64,000 bases of DNA from positions 19,548-83,547 of the forward strand of contig NZ_JACYVH010000007.1 in assembly GCF_014842255.1 (NCBI RefSeq). Direction: 5' to 3'. The notes beneath the pieces were generated by a model. That model saw only the letters and a list, made by a program, of their open reading frames with translations. It did no database searches and was not told the DNA's origin. Shown one piece after another: positions 1 through 9,280 of the stretch. The DNA comes from Frigoribacterium sp. CFBP 13712. GTDB lineage: Bacteria; Actinomycetota; Actinomycetes; Actinomycetales; Microbacteriaceae. The number at the start of each line of letters is the position of its first letter. Positions within the stretch are counted from its first letter, which is position 1. The translations under genes and the position numbers were made by a program.

Positions 1-846
1 CTCGCCGCGGCGGTGAAAGACGACCTGAGGGTGCGGGTCGAGGCGCTGAAGGCGCGGGGGATCGCCCCGGGGCTCGGGACGATCCTCGTCGGCGCGAACC
101 CGGGGTCGCTCTCGTACGTCGCGGGCAAGCACCGCGACTGCGCCGAGGTCGGCATCGAGTCGATCCGCATCGACCTGCCCGATACCGCGAGCGAGGCCGA
201 GATCCGCGGCGCCATCGAGACGATGAACGCCGACCCCGCGGTCACCGCCTTCATCATCCAGCTGCCGCTGCCCGCCGGCATCGAGCCGACGGCCATGCTC
301 GAGCTGATGGACCCGGCGAAGGACGCCGACGGACTGCACCCCGTCAACCTCGGCGAGCTCGTGCTCGCGGTGCCCGGCGGCAAGGGGTCGATCGACACGC
401 CGCTGCCCTGCACACCGCGCGGCATCGTCGAGATGCTGACGGCGTACGACATCCCGATCGCGGGGCGGCACGTCACGATCATCGGCCAGGGGCTGACGGT
501 GGGGCGCCCGCTCGGGCTGCTGCTGACGAGGCTCGAGGCGACGGCGACGCTGACCCACTCGCGCACGGCCGACGTCGCCGCCGAGGTGCGTCGCGCCGAC
601 ATCGTCGTCGCGGCCGCCGGCGTCGCGGGGCTCGTGAAGCCCGACTGGGTCGCACCCGGGGCCGCCGTGATCGACGTGGGCATCACCCGCGTGCTGAACG
701 ACGAGACGGGCAGGTACCGGCTGCGTGGCGACGTCGACCCGGCGGTCGCGTCGGTCGCCGGGTTCCAGTCGCCGGTGCCGGGAGGGGTGGGGCCGATGAC
801 GCGCGCCATGCTGCTGAAGAACGTGGTCGAGGCCGCCGAGCGCTGA
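1..846 (+). CDS. folD: FolD, methylenetetrahydrofolate dehydrogenase/cyclohydrolase (5' end cut off)
   Basis: The bifunctional folate enzyme oxidises 5,10-methylene-THF with NADP and hydrolyses the methenyl product to 10-formyl-THF in the cytoplasm, feeding purine and formyl-Met synthesis. The frame is open from the first base, so the true start lies outside the window; the GTG at 13 is only an internal in-frame codon. Family landmarks are clear: the substrate-site segment [14 protein letters not shown], the Rossmann segment [15 protein letters not shown] (family usually has GRSxxVGxP, here a Gly replaces Ser), and the C-terminal [10 protein letters not shown] signature. About 281 residues are present, close to the usual 285-295, so only the first few codons are missing. 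It converges on galK; two large hairpins lie between them. Identification is firm. Confidence 0.96.
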   Translation, partial: LAAAVKDDLRVRVEALKARGIAPGLGTILVGANPGSLSYVAGKHRDCAEVGIESIRIDLPDTASEAEIRGAIETMNADPAVTAFIIQLPLPAGIEPTAMLELMDPAKDADGLHPVNLGELVLAVPGGKGSIDTPLPCTPRGIVEMLTAYDIPIAGRHVTIIGQGLTVGRPLGLLLTRLEATATLTHSRTADVAAEVRRADIVVAAAGVAGLVKPDWVAPGAAVIDVGITRVLNDETGRYRLRGDVDPAVASVAGFQSPVPGGVGPMTRAMLLKNVVEAAER

Positions 847-890
847 TCCGCCGAGCGCGCGGCGCCCGGCGCCCGTCGCCCCCGGACCAC

Positions 891-952
891 GACGCCACAG
901 ACTCGACACGACGCCACGCGATCCGGTGGCGGCGTGTCGAGTTCGTGGCGGC
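891..952. repeat. Imperfect 27-bp inverted repeat (hairpin 1)
   Basis: Arms 891-917 and 926-952 are complementary except for four positions, around an 8-base loop. It carries the words cgacacgacgcca and its complement, which recur in the next hairpin. It sits just behind folD between convergent genes and could terminate folD transcription, but it lacks a T tract. The size and relatedness to the neighbouring element suggest a REP-like intergenic palindrome. Confidence 0.75.
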
Positions 953-966
953 TTGATCCCCCACGA

Positions 967-1024
967 CGCCAGAAGGTGGACACGACGCCAGGTTTAAACC
1001 CGGCGTCGTGTCCACCTTCTGGCG
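967..1024. repeat. Perfect 23-bp inverted repeat with palindromic loop (hairpin 2), possible bidirectional terminator
   Basis: Arms 967-989 and 1002-1024 are perfectly complementary; the 12-base loop itself contains the palindrome ggtttaaacc. The element ends ten bases from the galK stop codon and lies between two convergent genes, so it can fold in either transcript. Perfect arms of this length are longer than a normal terminator stem. Confidence 0.8.
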
Positions 1025-1034
1025 CGCTGGCGCG

Positions 1035-2236
<1,202 letters not shown>

Positions 2237-2240
<4 letters not shown>

Positions 2241-3340
2241 GCGCGTTCGATCGCCTCTCTGATCAGGTCGGCCTGGGCCTCGGGCACGAGGTCGCCGATC
2301 CAGGCTCCCATCGCCGCCTCCGAGCCGGCCAGGAACTTCAGCCGCTTCTCGGCTCGTCGCGGCGACGTGATCTGCAGGTTGAGCCGCACGGTGTCGCGGC
2401 CCACGTTGACAGGAGCCTGGTGCCAGGCCGAGATGTACGGGGTGGGGTCGCCGTAGAGGGCGTCGACCCCCCGCAGGAGGCGCCGGTACATGATCGCGAG
2501 CTCGTCGCGTTCGTCGCCGGTCAGCCCCGCGAAGTCCGGCACGTGACGATGCGGCAGCAGGTGGATCTCGATCGGCCAGCGGGCCGCGAAGGGCACGAAC
2601 GCCGTGAAGTGCTCGCCGGCGAGCACGACGCGCGGGCCCTCGCGCTCGGAGTCGAGCAGGTCGGCGAACAGCGTCGGGCCGTACGACTCGATGCTGCGCA
2701 GCAGACCCAGCGTGCGGGGCGTGATGTACGGGTAGGCGTAGATCTGACCGTGCGGGTGGTGCAGCGTGACGCCGATCGCCTGGCCGCGGTTCTCGAACGG
2801 GAAGACCTGCTCGATGCCGGGCAGCGCCGACAGCGCCTCGGTGCGGTGCGCCCACGCCTCGACGACGGTGCGGGCACGCGACTCGCTGAGCTCGGCGAAC
2901 GAGCCCTCGTGCTCGGGGCTGAAGCAGACGACCTCGCAGCGGCCGACGCTGCGGCGCGTGCGCCCCATGCCGAGGCGGGCGAGGTCGTCGACGCCCTCGG
3001 GCGCCTGGTCGTCGGTGAGCAGGGGGCCGAACGAGGGCGAGCGGTTCTCGAAGACCGCGACGTCGTAGACGTCGGGGATCTCGGACGGATTGGTGGGCGA
3101 CGCCGGGGCGAGCGGGTCGAGCTCGGCCGGGGGCAGGAACACGCGGTTCTGCCGTGACGCCGCGATCGACACCCAGTCGCCCGTCAGGACGTCCTGTCGC
3201 ATCGTCGCGGTGTCGGGGCGCGGGTCGAGCACGCGGGCGTCGGCCTTGCGGTCGGGGCCGAGCGTCGTGTCGGCGTCGTCGAAGTAGATGAGTTCACGCC
3301 CGTCGGCGAGCACCGTGGTGCGGGTGGCGATCGACGCCAT
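2237..3340 (-). CDS. galT: Galactose-1-phosphate uridylyltransferase
   Basis: Transfers UMP from UDP-glucose to galactose 1-phosphate, producing UDP-galactose and glucose 1-phosphate (Leloir pathway). The HIT-type active site HPHGQ is at residues 195-199, with the nucleophilic second histidine; Cys135 and Cys139 are candidates for the metal site. Length 367 residues is typical. The start at 3340 is preceded by a strong Shine-Dalgarno (gaggagg, about 7 bases upstream). First gene of the minus-strand galTK operon, divergent from the DeoR-type regulator, whose putative operator lies just upstream. No galE is present in the window, so UDP-galactose epimerisation must be encoded elsewhere. Confidence 0.96.
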
Positions 3341-3383
3341 GGGGGAGCCTCCTCGGTCGTGCCTCGCACCGCGGGATTTGCAG

Positions 3384-3411
3384 TTGCGAAAGCACCTGAA
3401 AGCATACGAAA
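3384..3411. promoter_or_regulatory. Phased GAAA(G) operator in the divergent galT/regulator promoter
   Basis: GAAA occurs at 3388-3391, 3398-3401 and 3408-3411, exactly one helical turn (10 bp) apart, the first two extended to GAAAGCA. A TTGCGA hexamer at 3384-3389 could be the -35 of the plus-strand regulator. Direct repeats of CTTTC/GAAAG with helical spacing are known binding sites for sugar-responsive DeoR-family regulators such as AgaR. The position between galTK and the DeoR-type gene makes it the likely autoregulatory and galTK operator; binding itself is inferred. Confidence 0.65.
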
Positions 3412-3419
3412 ATGACGGG

Positions 3420-4310
3420 GTGAACGCCAACCCGATCGACGAGCAGCTGCCGGCCGGTCGCCGCCGTGATCGGATCGCCGACCTGGTCGGTCGGCGCGGC
3501 TTCATCCGCACCGCCGAGCTCGCCCGTGAATTCCGCCTCTCCGAGGTGACGATCCGCACCGACCTCGAGAGTCTCGCCTCCGACGGTCTGCTCTCACGCG
3601 TGCACGGGGGTGCGCTGTCCCTCGACAGGCCGGTCGTCGAGCGCCCGTTCGAAGAAGAGAGCTCGGTCGGCATCGAGGCCAAGCGGGCCATCGGGGTGAC
3701 CGCCGCCTCCTTGGTCCGGTCCGGCGACTGCGTCGTCATCGACGTCGGAACGACGACCACCCAGATCGCCCTCGCGCTGCTCGAGCGAGACGACCTCGAC
3801 GACGTCGTGGTCGTGACCAACGGTCTGACCATCGCGCTCGCGCTCGAGCAGGCGGTGCCGCGCTTCACGGTGATCGTGTCGGGCGGCACGCTCAGGCCGC
3901 TGCAGCACTCGCTGGTCAACCCGCTCGCGACCAGCGTGTTCGCGAGCATCACGGCCGACGTCGCCTTCATCGGCTGCACCGGCGTCGACGCCGCGCACGG
4001 GGCGACCAACGTCAACCTGCCCGAGACCGATCTGAAGCGGCTGATGACGCAGACCGCGCGGCGGTCGTATCTGGTCGCCGACGGGGCGAAGCTGGGGGAG
4101 GCGCACCTCGGCGTCATCGCTCCCCTCGACACCTTCGAGGCGCTCGTGACGGCCGGGGCGTCGGGTGCTGAGATCAGCGGACTCCGAGGTGCCGGTCTCA
4201 CAGTGATCGAGGCCGATCGGGACGACGACGCGGCGGCGCGTGACGATGGCGGCCATCGCCACGAGGGCCATCACCGCCCTGAGGGTGACGAGACAGGAGA
4301 CGCGACATGA
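3420..4310 (+). CDS. DeoR-family transcriptional regulator, probable galactose operon repressor
   Basis: N-terminal DeoR winged helix (RTAELAREFRLSEVTIRTDL, then the family's HGG motif) around residues 25-75, followed by the sugar-phosphate isomerase-like sensor domain with IDVGTTTTQIA and the later CTGVDAAHGATN segment. Chosen start is GTG 3420 (MNANPIDEQ); reading further upstream would run through the operator and into galT. At 296 residues it is longer than the usual 250-260 because of a polar, His/Asp-rich C-terminal tail. It overlaps galM by ATGA and is divergent from galTK, so it most likely controls the whole cluster in response to a phosphorylated galactose intermediate; the ligand is inferred. 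Confidence 0.88.
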   Translation: MNANPIDEQLPAGRRRDRIADLVGRRGFIRTAELAREFRLSEVTIRTDLESLASDGLLSRVHGGALSLDRPVVERPFEEESSVGIEAKRAIGVTAASLVRSGDCVVIDVGTTTTQIALALLERDDLDDVVVVTNGLTIALALEQAVPRFTVIVSGGTLRPLQHSLVNPLATSVFASITADVAFIGCTGVDAAHGATNVNLPETDLKRLMTQTARRSYLVADGAKLGEAHLGVIAPLDTFEALVTAGASGAEISGLRGAGLTVIEADRDDDAAARDDGGHRHEGHHRPEGDETGDAT

Positions 4311-5275
4311 CCGAGCCATCCAGCGAGGGCCCCCGCCCGGCGACCATCCATCCGCCCACGGGTGCGCAATACCGCCTGTCGCTCGACGAGGCCGGGCACG
4401 AGGTCGGCGCGATCGTGACCGAGGTCGCAGCGGGCATCCGGGCGCTGTCGGTCGACGGGCATGCCCTCACCGAGACCTTCGCCGAAGACGAGACCCCGCC
4501 GTCCGCCTGCGGCATCACGCTGTTCCCGTGGCCGAACCGGGTCGACGGCGGCCGGTGGACCCTCGACGGCGTCGTGCAGCAGCTCGATCTCACCGAGCCC
4601 TCGAAGGGCAACGCGTCTCACGGCCTGCTGCGGTACACGGCCTACCGGCCCCTCGTCGTCGAGCGGCATGCGGTGACCCTCGGGGCGACCGTCCACCCGC
4701 AGCACGGGTTCCCGTTCCAGCTCGACCTGACCGTGCGGCACGAGCTGGTCGTCGACGGCATGCGGGTCACGCAGACCGTCGCGAACGTGGGTCGGGGCAG
4801 GGCGCCGTTCGCGGTCGGCGCCCATCCGTTCCTCCGGGTCGGCGACCACGACCCGGCGACGCTCCGGGTGACGCTCGACGCGGCCACCCGGTCCGAGGTC
4901 GACGATCGCAGCATCCCGACGGGTACGGCGCCGGTCGCCGGCACCGAGTACGACCTCACCGGCGGGCCGCTCGTCGGCGACCTCGATCTCGACACCGGTT
5001 ACCGCGACATCGCTCCCGACGACGCCGGCATCCGCCGGACCCGCCTCACGGCCCCCGACGGCTGGGCCACCGAGCTCTGGCAAGACGAGGCCTTCCCGTT
5101 CGTGCAGGTCTTCACGCCTCGCAACTTCCCCCGCGGGGGCGTGATGGGGCTCGCGGTCGCCGCCGAGCCGATGACGGCTCCCGCGAACGCCCTGGCGACG
5201 GGTGAGGGGCTCGTCTGGCTCGACGAAGGCGAGACCTGGTCGGCCCGGTGGGGCATTCGGCGGACCCGCGCTTGA
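4307..5275 (+). CDS. galM: Aldose 1-epimerase (mutarotase)
   Basis: Interconverts alpha and beta anomers of galactose/glucose, supplying the alpha form to galactokinase. The fold is recognisable from the substrate-binding VGAHPFLRVG (catalytic His in GAHP) near residue 170 and the late AVAAEPMTAPANAL segment carrying the catalytic Glu near residue 285. The length of 322 is usual. Its ATG overlaps the stop of the DeoR-type gene, so it is co-translated with its likely regulator, completing a galK-galT/regulator-galM cluster. Confidence 0.9.
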   Translation: MTEPSSEGPRPATIHPPTGAQYRLSLDEAGHEVGAIVTEVAAGIRALSVDGHALTETFAEDETPPSACGITLFPWPNRVDGGRWTLDGVVQQLDLTEPSKGNASHGLLRYTAYRPLVVERHAVTLGATVHPQHGFPFQLDLTVRHELVVDGMRVTQTVANVGRGRAPFAVGAHPFLRVGDHDPATLRVTLDAATRSEVDDRSIPTGTAPVAGTEYDLTGGPLVGDLDLDTGYRDIAPDDAGIRRTRLTAPDGWATELWQDEAFPFVQVFTPRNFPRGGVMGLAVAAEPMTAPANALATGEGLVWLDEGETWSARWGIRRTRA

Positions 5276-5570
5276 CCCCGATCCGCTGAGAGGCTGTCCT
5301 GTTTGCGCACTCTCACGCAGATCGTTTCCTTGTATGAGAAAGCGCGATACCGTGAATCGTCCGGCTGGTTACCGGACGACAGTCGCCGGGTAACGCAGGT
5401 GGCCGCTCTTTTCCTGATCCGAATGGCGGCCTCGCCCGCCCGGTGCATCGTGCCCCCGGTCCCGACGCCCAGCGCCTCGGAGCCGGGGGTGCGGTCCGTC
5501 ACCGACGGTGGGGTGCGGCGCACAGGCGTGACGCAGTTGGCGGAGCGCCGTCCTCGACGCCGGAGAAGAG
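5276..5570. other. Intergenic stretch downstream of galM
   Basis: No convincing gene. Short frames here read through the tRNA and have no family resemblance. It contains a small hairpin (gtccgg 5359-5364 / ccggac 5372-5377, 7-base loop) without a T tract and a locally less GC-rich patch near 5300-5350. Nothing else recognised. Confidence 0.5.
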
Positions 5571-5643
5571 TGGGCCCCATGGGGCTCGAACCCATGACCC
5601 GCGGATTAAAAGTCCGATGCTCTACCAACTGAGCTAGAGGCCC
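5571..5643 (-). tRNA. tRNA-Lys (anticodon UUU)
   Basis: On the minus strand a 73-base cloverleaf starts GGGCCTC and ends GGGGCCCA: acceptor stem pairs 7/7 with one G-U. The D arm reads TAGCTCAGTTGGTAGAGCA, the anticodon loop CTTTTAA gives UUU (Lys), and the T arm is GGGTTCGAGCCC. CCA is not encoded. Anticodon UUU next to high-GC genes is the minor lysine isoacceptor. Confidence 0.96.
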
Positions 5644-5652
5644 TCGGCGACA

Positions 5653-5658
5653 ACAATA
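5653..5658 (-). promoter_or_regulatory. -10 element of the tRNA-Lys gene
   Basis: TATTGT on the minus strand, nine bases before the mature tRNA 5' end, in an otherwise GC-rich stretch. No good -35 hexamer is visible at standard spacing. Confidence 0.55.
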
Positions 5659-5726
5659 CGGGATCATGCGCGGCGCCGTCGTCGCTCGGACGCCCCGCCG
5701 GGGGAGTGAGTGTCAGGGGTCGCGCC

Positions 5727-5732
5727 TATCGT
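5727..5732 (+). promoter_or_regulatory. -10 element of a leaderless promoter
   Basis: TATCGT followed by seven bases and the ATG at 5740, with no Shine-Dalgarno. The spacing places the transcription start on or next to the start codon, the actinobacterial leaderless arrangement seen repeatedly in this window. Confidence 0.6.
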
Positions 5733-5739
5733 TGAGGCG

Positions 5740-6369
5740 ATGCCAAGAGACTTCCACCGCCCCACCCAGTTCTCCGGCGCCGAGTTCGAGGCCTTTCAAG
5801 GCGGAGACGACCCGGCGACGATCAACCGCGTCGCCCACGAGTCCGCCGCGGCGCTCGTCGCCCGCGTCAAAGACGACCCGTCGCCCGAGATCCTCGACCG
5901 CCTCGTCAGCTACACCGACCTCCACGGCATCGACGCCGTCGCCGAGCTGTGGGCCCACGCCGGGGCGCACACCCTGCCCGGCGCCCTCTGGCGCATCTAC
6001 CTCGTGCGGGCGGTCATCCGGCAGAACCCGGCCGACATCACGTTCCTCTTCGAGCGCGGCGTCGAGTCGTCGTCGACCATCGACCCCATCGTCGCGGGTG
6101 CCCCGGCGCCGGCCAGCCCGGAGGAGATCCTCGAACTCGCCGACCTCATCCTCCGCGGCGTGTTCGTCGGCGACTTCGCGACGGCGCTCGAGCGAGGGGC
6201 GGCGTTCTGCCGCCTCGCCTCCGCCGGGGCCACGAATCTCGCAGACGACCACGACTCGATCGGCTCCGACCACGCCTCCGACCTGACCCGCCGGGCACTG
6301 CGGCTCTCCGAACTCGCCGTCGACCTCGTCGCCTGCGCCCACCTCTGGCGCACCGACAGTCTCGACTGA
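5740..6369 (+). CDS. Conserved hypothetical protein (209 aa)
   Basis: Soluble, acidic, largely helical protein with no signal peptide or membrane segment. The start MPRDFHRPTQFSG is chosen because TATCGT lies seven bases upstream, giving a leaderless transcript; a GTG at 5710 in the same frame lacks support. I recall similar proteins of about 200 residues in Microbacteriaceae, sometimes carrying an implausible RNA polymerase subunit label, but nothing in the sequence shows a polymerase domain. Codon usage is typical for the genome, and the frame is uninterrupted, so it is a real gene of unknown function. It stands alone between the tRNA and the sigma factor. Confidence 0.75.
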   Translation: MPRDFHRPTQFSGAEFEAFQGGDDPATINRVAHESAAALVARVKDDPSPEILDRLVSYTDLHGIDAVAELWAHAGAHTLPGALWRIYLVRAVIRQNPADITFLFERGVESSSTIDPIVAGAPAPASPEEILELADLILRGVFVGDFATALERGAAFCRLASAGATNLADDHDSIGSDHASDLTRRALRLSELAVDLVACAHLWRTDSLD

Positions 6370-6898
6370 CCCCTGCCTCGCGCCACCCGCCCGATGCAAG
6401 TCGGCGGGCGCATCAGGTCGCGGATTTCGCACCCGGCGAACGTCGAGGCGGATGCCCGAGACAGCGGGTAACATCGATTCTCGCCGGGCCGCAGTAACCC
6501 CGGGCTCCAAATTTAGCCGCTTCGAGCGGCCTCGCGCCGAGAGGCGTTTCTGCGGCCTGGCACCTCTTCCGGCTGAAGCCGACATCACCAGTCGTGCATC
6601 GCCCGCAAACTCGCCCAATCCGGCTGCGAGCTCGTGCCGAACCAATTGTGTGAGAGCGAAAGCTCCTCCGCCGGTTCCGGTCTCCCTAAGACCGGGGTCA
6701 GCGGTCCGCTTCCTCCACGAGGCCCTCGGCGTGTTTACCATCCCAGGCGGTGCGCCTCGCGGAGGGAGCGGACACACTCCACGTCACCCGACGTGCTGTC
6801 CACAATCGCAGGCGCGAAGCGTCCTGCACGACCCGACGCGGCCGTCACGATCTTCTCGTGAACAGGCCCCTGAGAAGCGCACGGAGGTGAACCCTGAC
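6370..6898. other. Long intergenic region upstream of the ECF sigma gene
   Basis: About 530 bases without a convincing gene, and less GC-rich than its surroundings. It contains small hairpins: a bulged stem at 6386-6408 just after the previous gene (weak terminator candidate), gccgct/agcggc at 6516-6530, and a 7-bp stem at 6677-6683/6689-6695. The sigma-gene frame stays open upstream to 6452 but has no family content there. The region probably holds the sigma promoter and a long leader; no riboswitch class recognised. Confidence 0.5.
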
Positions 6899-7492
6899 AT
6901 GCTGAAGCTCGTGACCCGAGAGACCGAGATGCCCGACGCGGCGCAACCGTCGTCCCCCGACGAGCTGCTGCACAGGGTCGCCGGCGGCGACCAGGTCGCA
7001 TTCGGAGAGCTGTACGACCAGACTGCGCCACGGGTGCTGGGTCTGATCAAGCGCCTCCTGAAAGACCACTCGCAATCGGAAGAGGTCGCCCAAGAGGTGT
7101 TCCTCGAGATCTGGCAGACGGCGTCGCGCTTCGACACCACGCGCGGCAGCGCCGCGAGCTGGATGCTCACCATGGCTCACCGGCGGGCGGTGGATCGCGT
7201 CCGCGCCTCGCAGGCCGGTCGTGACCGCGACCTCCGCATCGGCGTCCGCGACATGGCTCCCGAATACGACTCGGTCACCGAGTCGGTCGAGATCCGCATC
7301 GAGCACGAGCGCGTCGAACGGGCTCTGGCCCGATTGACCGAGCTCCAACGCCAGGCGGTCCAACTGGCCTACTACGGCGGCTACAGCCACAGTGAGGTGG
7401 CCACCATGCTGGGGGTGCCGATCGGCACCGTCAAAACACGACTCCGCGACGGAATGATCCGACTTCGCGACGAAATGGGGGTTGCCTCGTGA
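6899..7492 (+). CDS. sigK: ECF RNA polymerase sigma factor, SigK-type
   Basis: Extracytoplasmic-function sigma factor of 197 residues. Region 2 is visible around residues 30-100 (GELYDQTAPRVLGLI, then EEVAQEVFLEIWQ and WMLTMAHRRAVDRVR), and region 4 at 140-190 (LTELQRQAVQLAYYGGYSHS, VPIGTVKTRLRDG). The ATG at 6899 has a strong ggaggtga 9 bases upstream, so the upstream open frame is leader. It overlaps the anti-sigma gene as GTGA. The sigma/RskA-like arrangement matches the mycobacterial sigK-rskA pair, in which the membrane anti-sigma holds the sigma factor until regulated proteolysis; the stimulus here is unknown. Confidence 0.9.
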   Translation: MLKLVTRETEMPDAAQPSSPDELLHRVAGGDQVAFGELYDQTAPRVLGLIKRLLKDHSQSEEVAQEVFLEIWQTASRFDTTRGSAASWMLTMAHRRAVDRVRASQAGRDRDLRIGVRDMAPEYDSVTESVEIRIEHERVERALARLTELQRQAVQLAYYGGYSHSEVATMLGVPIGTVKTRLRDGMIRLRDEMGVAS

Positions 7493-8367
7493 ACGACCGC
7501 AACGAACCCACCGGCACCGATGGTGTCGGCGAAGCGACGGAGAACCTCTCCGGCGCGTACGTGCTCGACGCCCTCGGCGACGACGAGCGACACGCCTTCG
7601 AGGGACTCCTCGACGGCTCACCCGATCTGCAGAGAGAAGTGGCCGATTTGCGCGAGACAGCACTGTTGCTCGCTCACGCGGCACAGCCGGTGGCACCCTC
7701 GGCCGAGCTGCGGAGCTCGCTGATGGAGAAGATCGCCCGCACACCCCAGCTGCCGCCGCTGCGGCAGCCCGAGGCCGAGACCGCCGGAGGCGCGGGTGAC
7801 GAGCACGAGCGCGTCGCCCCCCAGCGTCGGCCCGTCCCCGAGATGGAGCCCACCGAGACCGAGGCGCGCATCCTGCGTCCGACCGGTGCCGCCGAGCGTC
7901 GTTGGTTCACCCGCCCCGCCGCGATCCTCGGCGCTGCTGCAGCAGCCGCCGGTCTGTTCTTCGGCGGAGGCGCCGTGATCTCCGCAGTCAGCGGCCCGGG
8001 TCAGTCGCAGGAGGCGACGGCTTCGGCTCTCGACGAGATCTACGCCGCGTCCGACTTCCAGCGCACGGTGGCCGAGGTCAGCACGGGCGGGACGGCCACG
8101 CTCGTCTGGTCGAACGAGCTGCAGCGCAGCGCGATCGTCGCCGACGGCCTCGAGTCGCTGCCCGGCGACCGCACCTACGAGCTCTGGTACATCGGCGACG
8201 ACGGCCCCATCCCGGCGGGCACGTTCGACACGACGACCGACTCGGCCGTCACGCAGGTGCTCAAGGGCGAGATGTCGCCCGGCGACGTCGTCGGCGTCAC
8301 GATCGAGCCGGCCGGCGGCTCCGACCAGCCGACCACCGAGCCGATCGTGGCCCTGCCGAGCGCCTGA
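7489..8367 (+). CDS. rskA: RskA-type membrane anti-sigma factor
   Basis: 292 residues: a cytoplasmic anti-sigma domain at the N-terminus (SGAYVLDALGDDERHAFEGL, residues about 20-40), a Pro/Glu-rich linker, one transmembrane helix near residues 143-165 (AAILGAAAAAAGLFFGGGAV), and an extracytoplasmic C-terminal RskA domain ending in the ELWYIGDDGPIPAGTF region typical of the family. GTG start within the sigma stop (GTGA) couples synthesis to its target. No zinc-binding HxxxCxxC is seen, as in RskA itself. Followed by a strong bidirectional terminator. Confidence 0.9.
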   Translation: MNDRNEPTGTDGVGEATENLSGAYVLDALGDDERHAFEGLLDGSPDLQREVADLRETALLLAHAAQPVAPSAELRSSLMEKIARTPQLPPLRQPEAETAGGAGDEHERVAPQRRPVPEMEPTETEARILRPTGAAERRWFTRPAAILGAAAAAAGLFFGGGAVISAVSGPGQSQEATASALDEIYAASDFQRTVAEVSTGGTATLVWSNELQRSAIVADGLESLPGDRTYELWYIGDDGPIPAGTFDTTTDSAVTQVLKGEMSPGDVVGVTIEPAGGSDQPTTEPIVALPSA

Positions 8368-8392
8368 CGCGACGCGACCACGAGAACGACGA

Positions 8393-8422
8393 GAGGCGCC
8401 CCACCTGCTGGTGGGGCGCCTC
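8393..8422. terminator. Bidirectional terminator between rskA and pstB
   Basis: Perfect 13-bp stem (8393-8405 / 8410-8422) with a TGCT loop, between convergent genes. GC-rich with no long T tract, as usual in actinobacteria. Confidence 0.85.
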
Positions 8423-8477
8423 CTCGGCTCTCCGGGGTTCTAGACCGGACGGGGCCCGGACCGGCCCGAGGGCTCGA

Positions 8478-9257
8478 TCAACCGAAGCGGCCCGAGACGT
8501 AGTCCTCCGTCGCCTGAACGCTCGGCTTCGAGAACATCGTGGCCGTGTCGTCGTACTCGATGAGCTTGCCCGGCTTGCCCGTGCCGGCGATGTTGAAGAA
8601 CGCCGTCTTGTCGCTGACGCGGCTGGCCTGCTGCATGTTGTGGGTCACGATCACGATCGTGTACTCCTGCTTCAGCTCCTCGATGAGGTCCTCGATGGCG
8701 AGCGTCGAGATCGGGTCGAGGGCCGAGCAGGGCTCGTCCATCAGCACGACGTCGGGCGAGACCGCGATCGCGCGGGCGATGCAGAGACGCTGCTGCTGCC
8801 CGCCCGACAGACCCGAGCCGGGCTTGTCGAGGCGGTCCTTGACCTCGTTCCAGAGGTTGGCGCCCTGCAGCGACTTCTCGACCAGGCCGTCCTGGTCGCT
8901 CTTCGACATGCGGCGGTTGTTGAGCTTCACACCGGCGAGCACGTTGTCGCGGATGCTCATCGTCGGGAACGGGTTCGGGCGCTGGAAGACCATGCCGACC
9001 TGACGACGGACGAGCACCGGGTCGACGCCGGGGCTGTAGAGGTCGTTGCCGTCGATCAGGACCTCGCCGTCGACGTACGCCCCGGGGATCACCTCGTGCA
9101 TGCGGTTCAGCGTGCGGAGGAAGGTCGACTTGCCGCAGCCGGAGGGGCCGATGAAGGCCGTGACGGTGCGGGGCTCGATGGTGATGTTGACGTCTTCGAC
9201 GGCCTTGAACTTGCTGTAGAAGACGTTGAGGTCACGGACCTCGATGCGCTTGGACAT
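8478..9257 (-). CDS. pstB: Phosphate ABC transporter ATP-binding protein
   Basis: ATPase of the Pst high-affinity phosphate importer. Walker [10 protein letters not shown] (residues about 36-44), Q-loop in [13 protein letters not shown], signature [14 protein letters not shown], Walker [14 protein letters not shown] and the H-loop THNM are all intact. The length of 259 is standard; the start at 9257 has the upstream ggagg. Last gene of pstSCAB; no phoU follows, which instead is at 32.3-32.9 kb. Confidence 0.97.
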   Translation of the reverse strand: MSKRIEVRDLNVFYSKFKAVEDVNITIEPRTVTAFIGPSGCGKSTFLRTLNRMHEVIPGAYVDGEVLIDGNDLYSPGVDPVLVRRQVGMVFQRPNPFPTMSIRDNVLAGVKLNNRRMSKSDQDGLVEKSLQGANLWNEVKDRLDKPGSGLSGGQQQRLCIARAIAVSPDVVLMDEPCSALDPISTLAIEDLIEELKQEYTIVIVTHNMQQASRVSDKTAFFNIAGTGKPGKLIEYDDTATMFSKPSVQATEDYVSGRFG

Positions 9258-9280
9258 GGTTCCTCCGGGTGGTTCCTGGC

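Noticed and set aside
5303..5637. Open frames across the tRNA-Lys gene
   Set aside because: They run through the tRNA, lack a Shine-Dalgarno or leaderless -10 and show no protein family.
5571..5643. tRNA as integration site of a genomic island
   Set aside because: No integrase, no partial tRNA duplication and ordinary codon use on both sides.
6370..6898. Riboswitch or structured RNA upstream of the ECF sigma gene
   Set aside because: Several small hairpins but no recognisable conserved core; left as unexplained leader.
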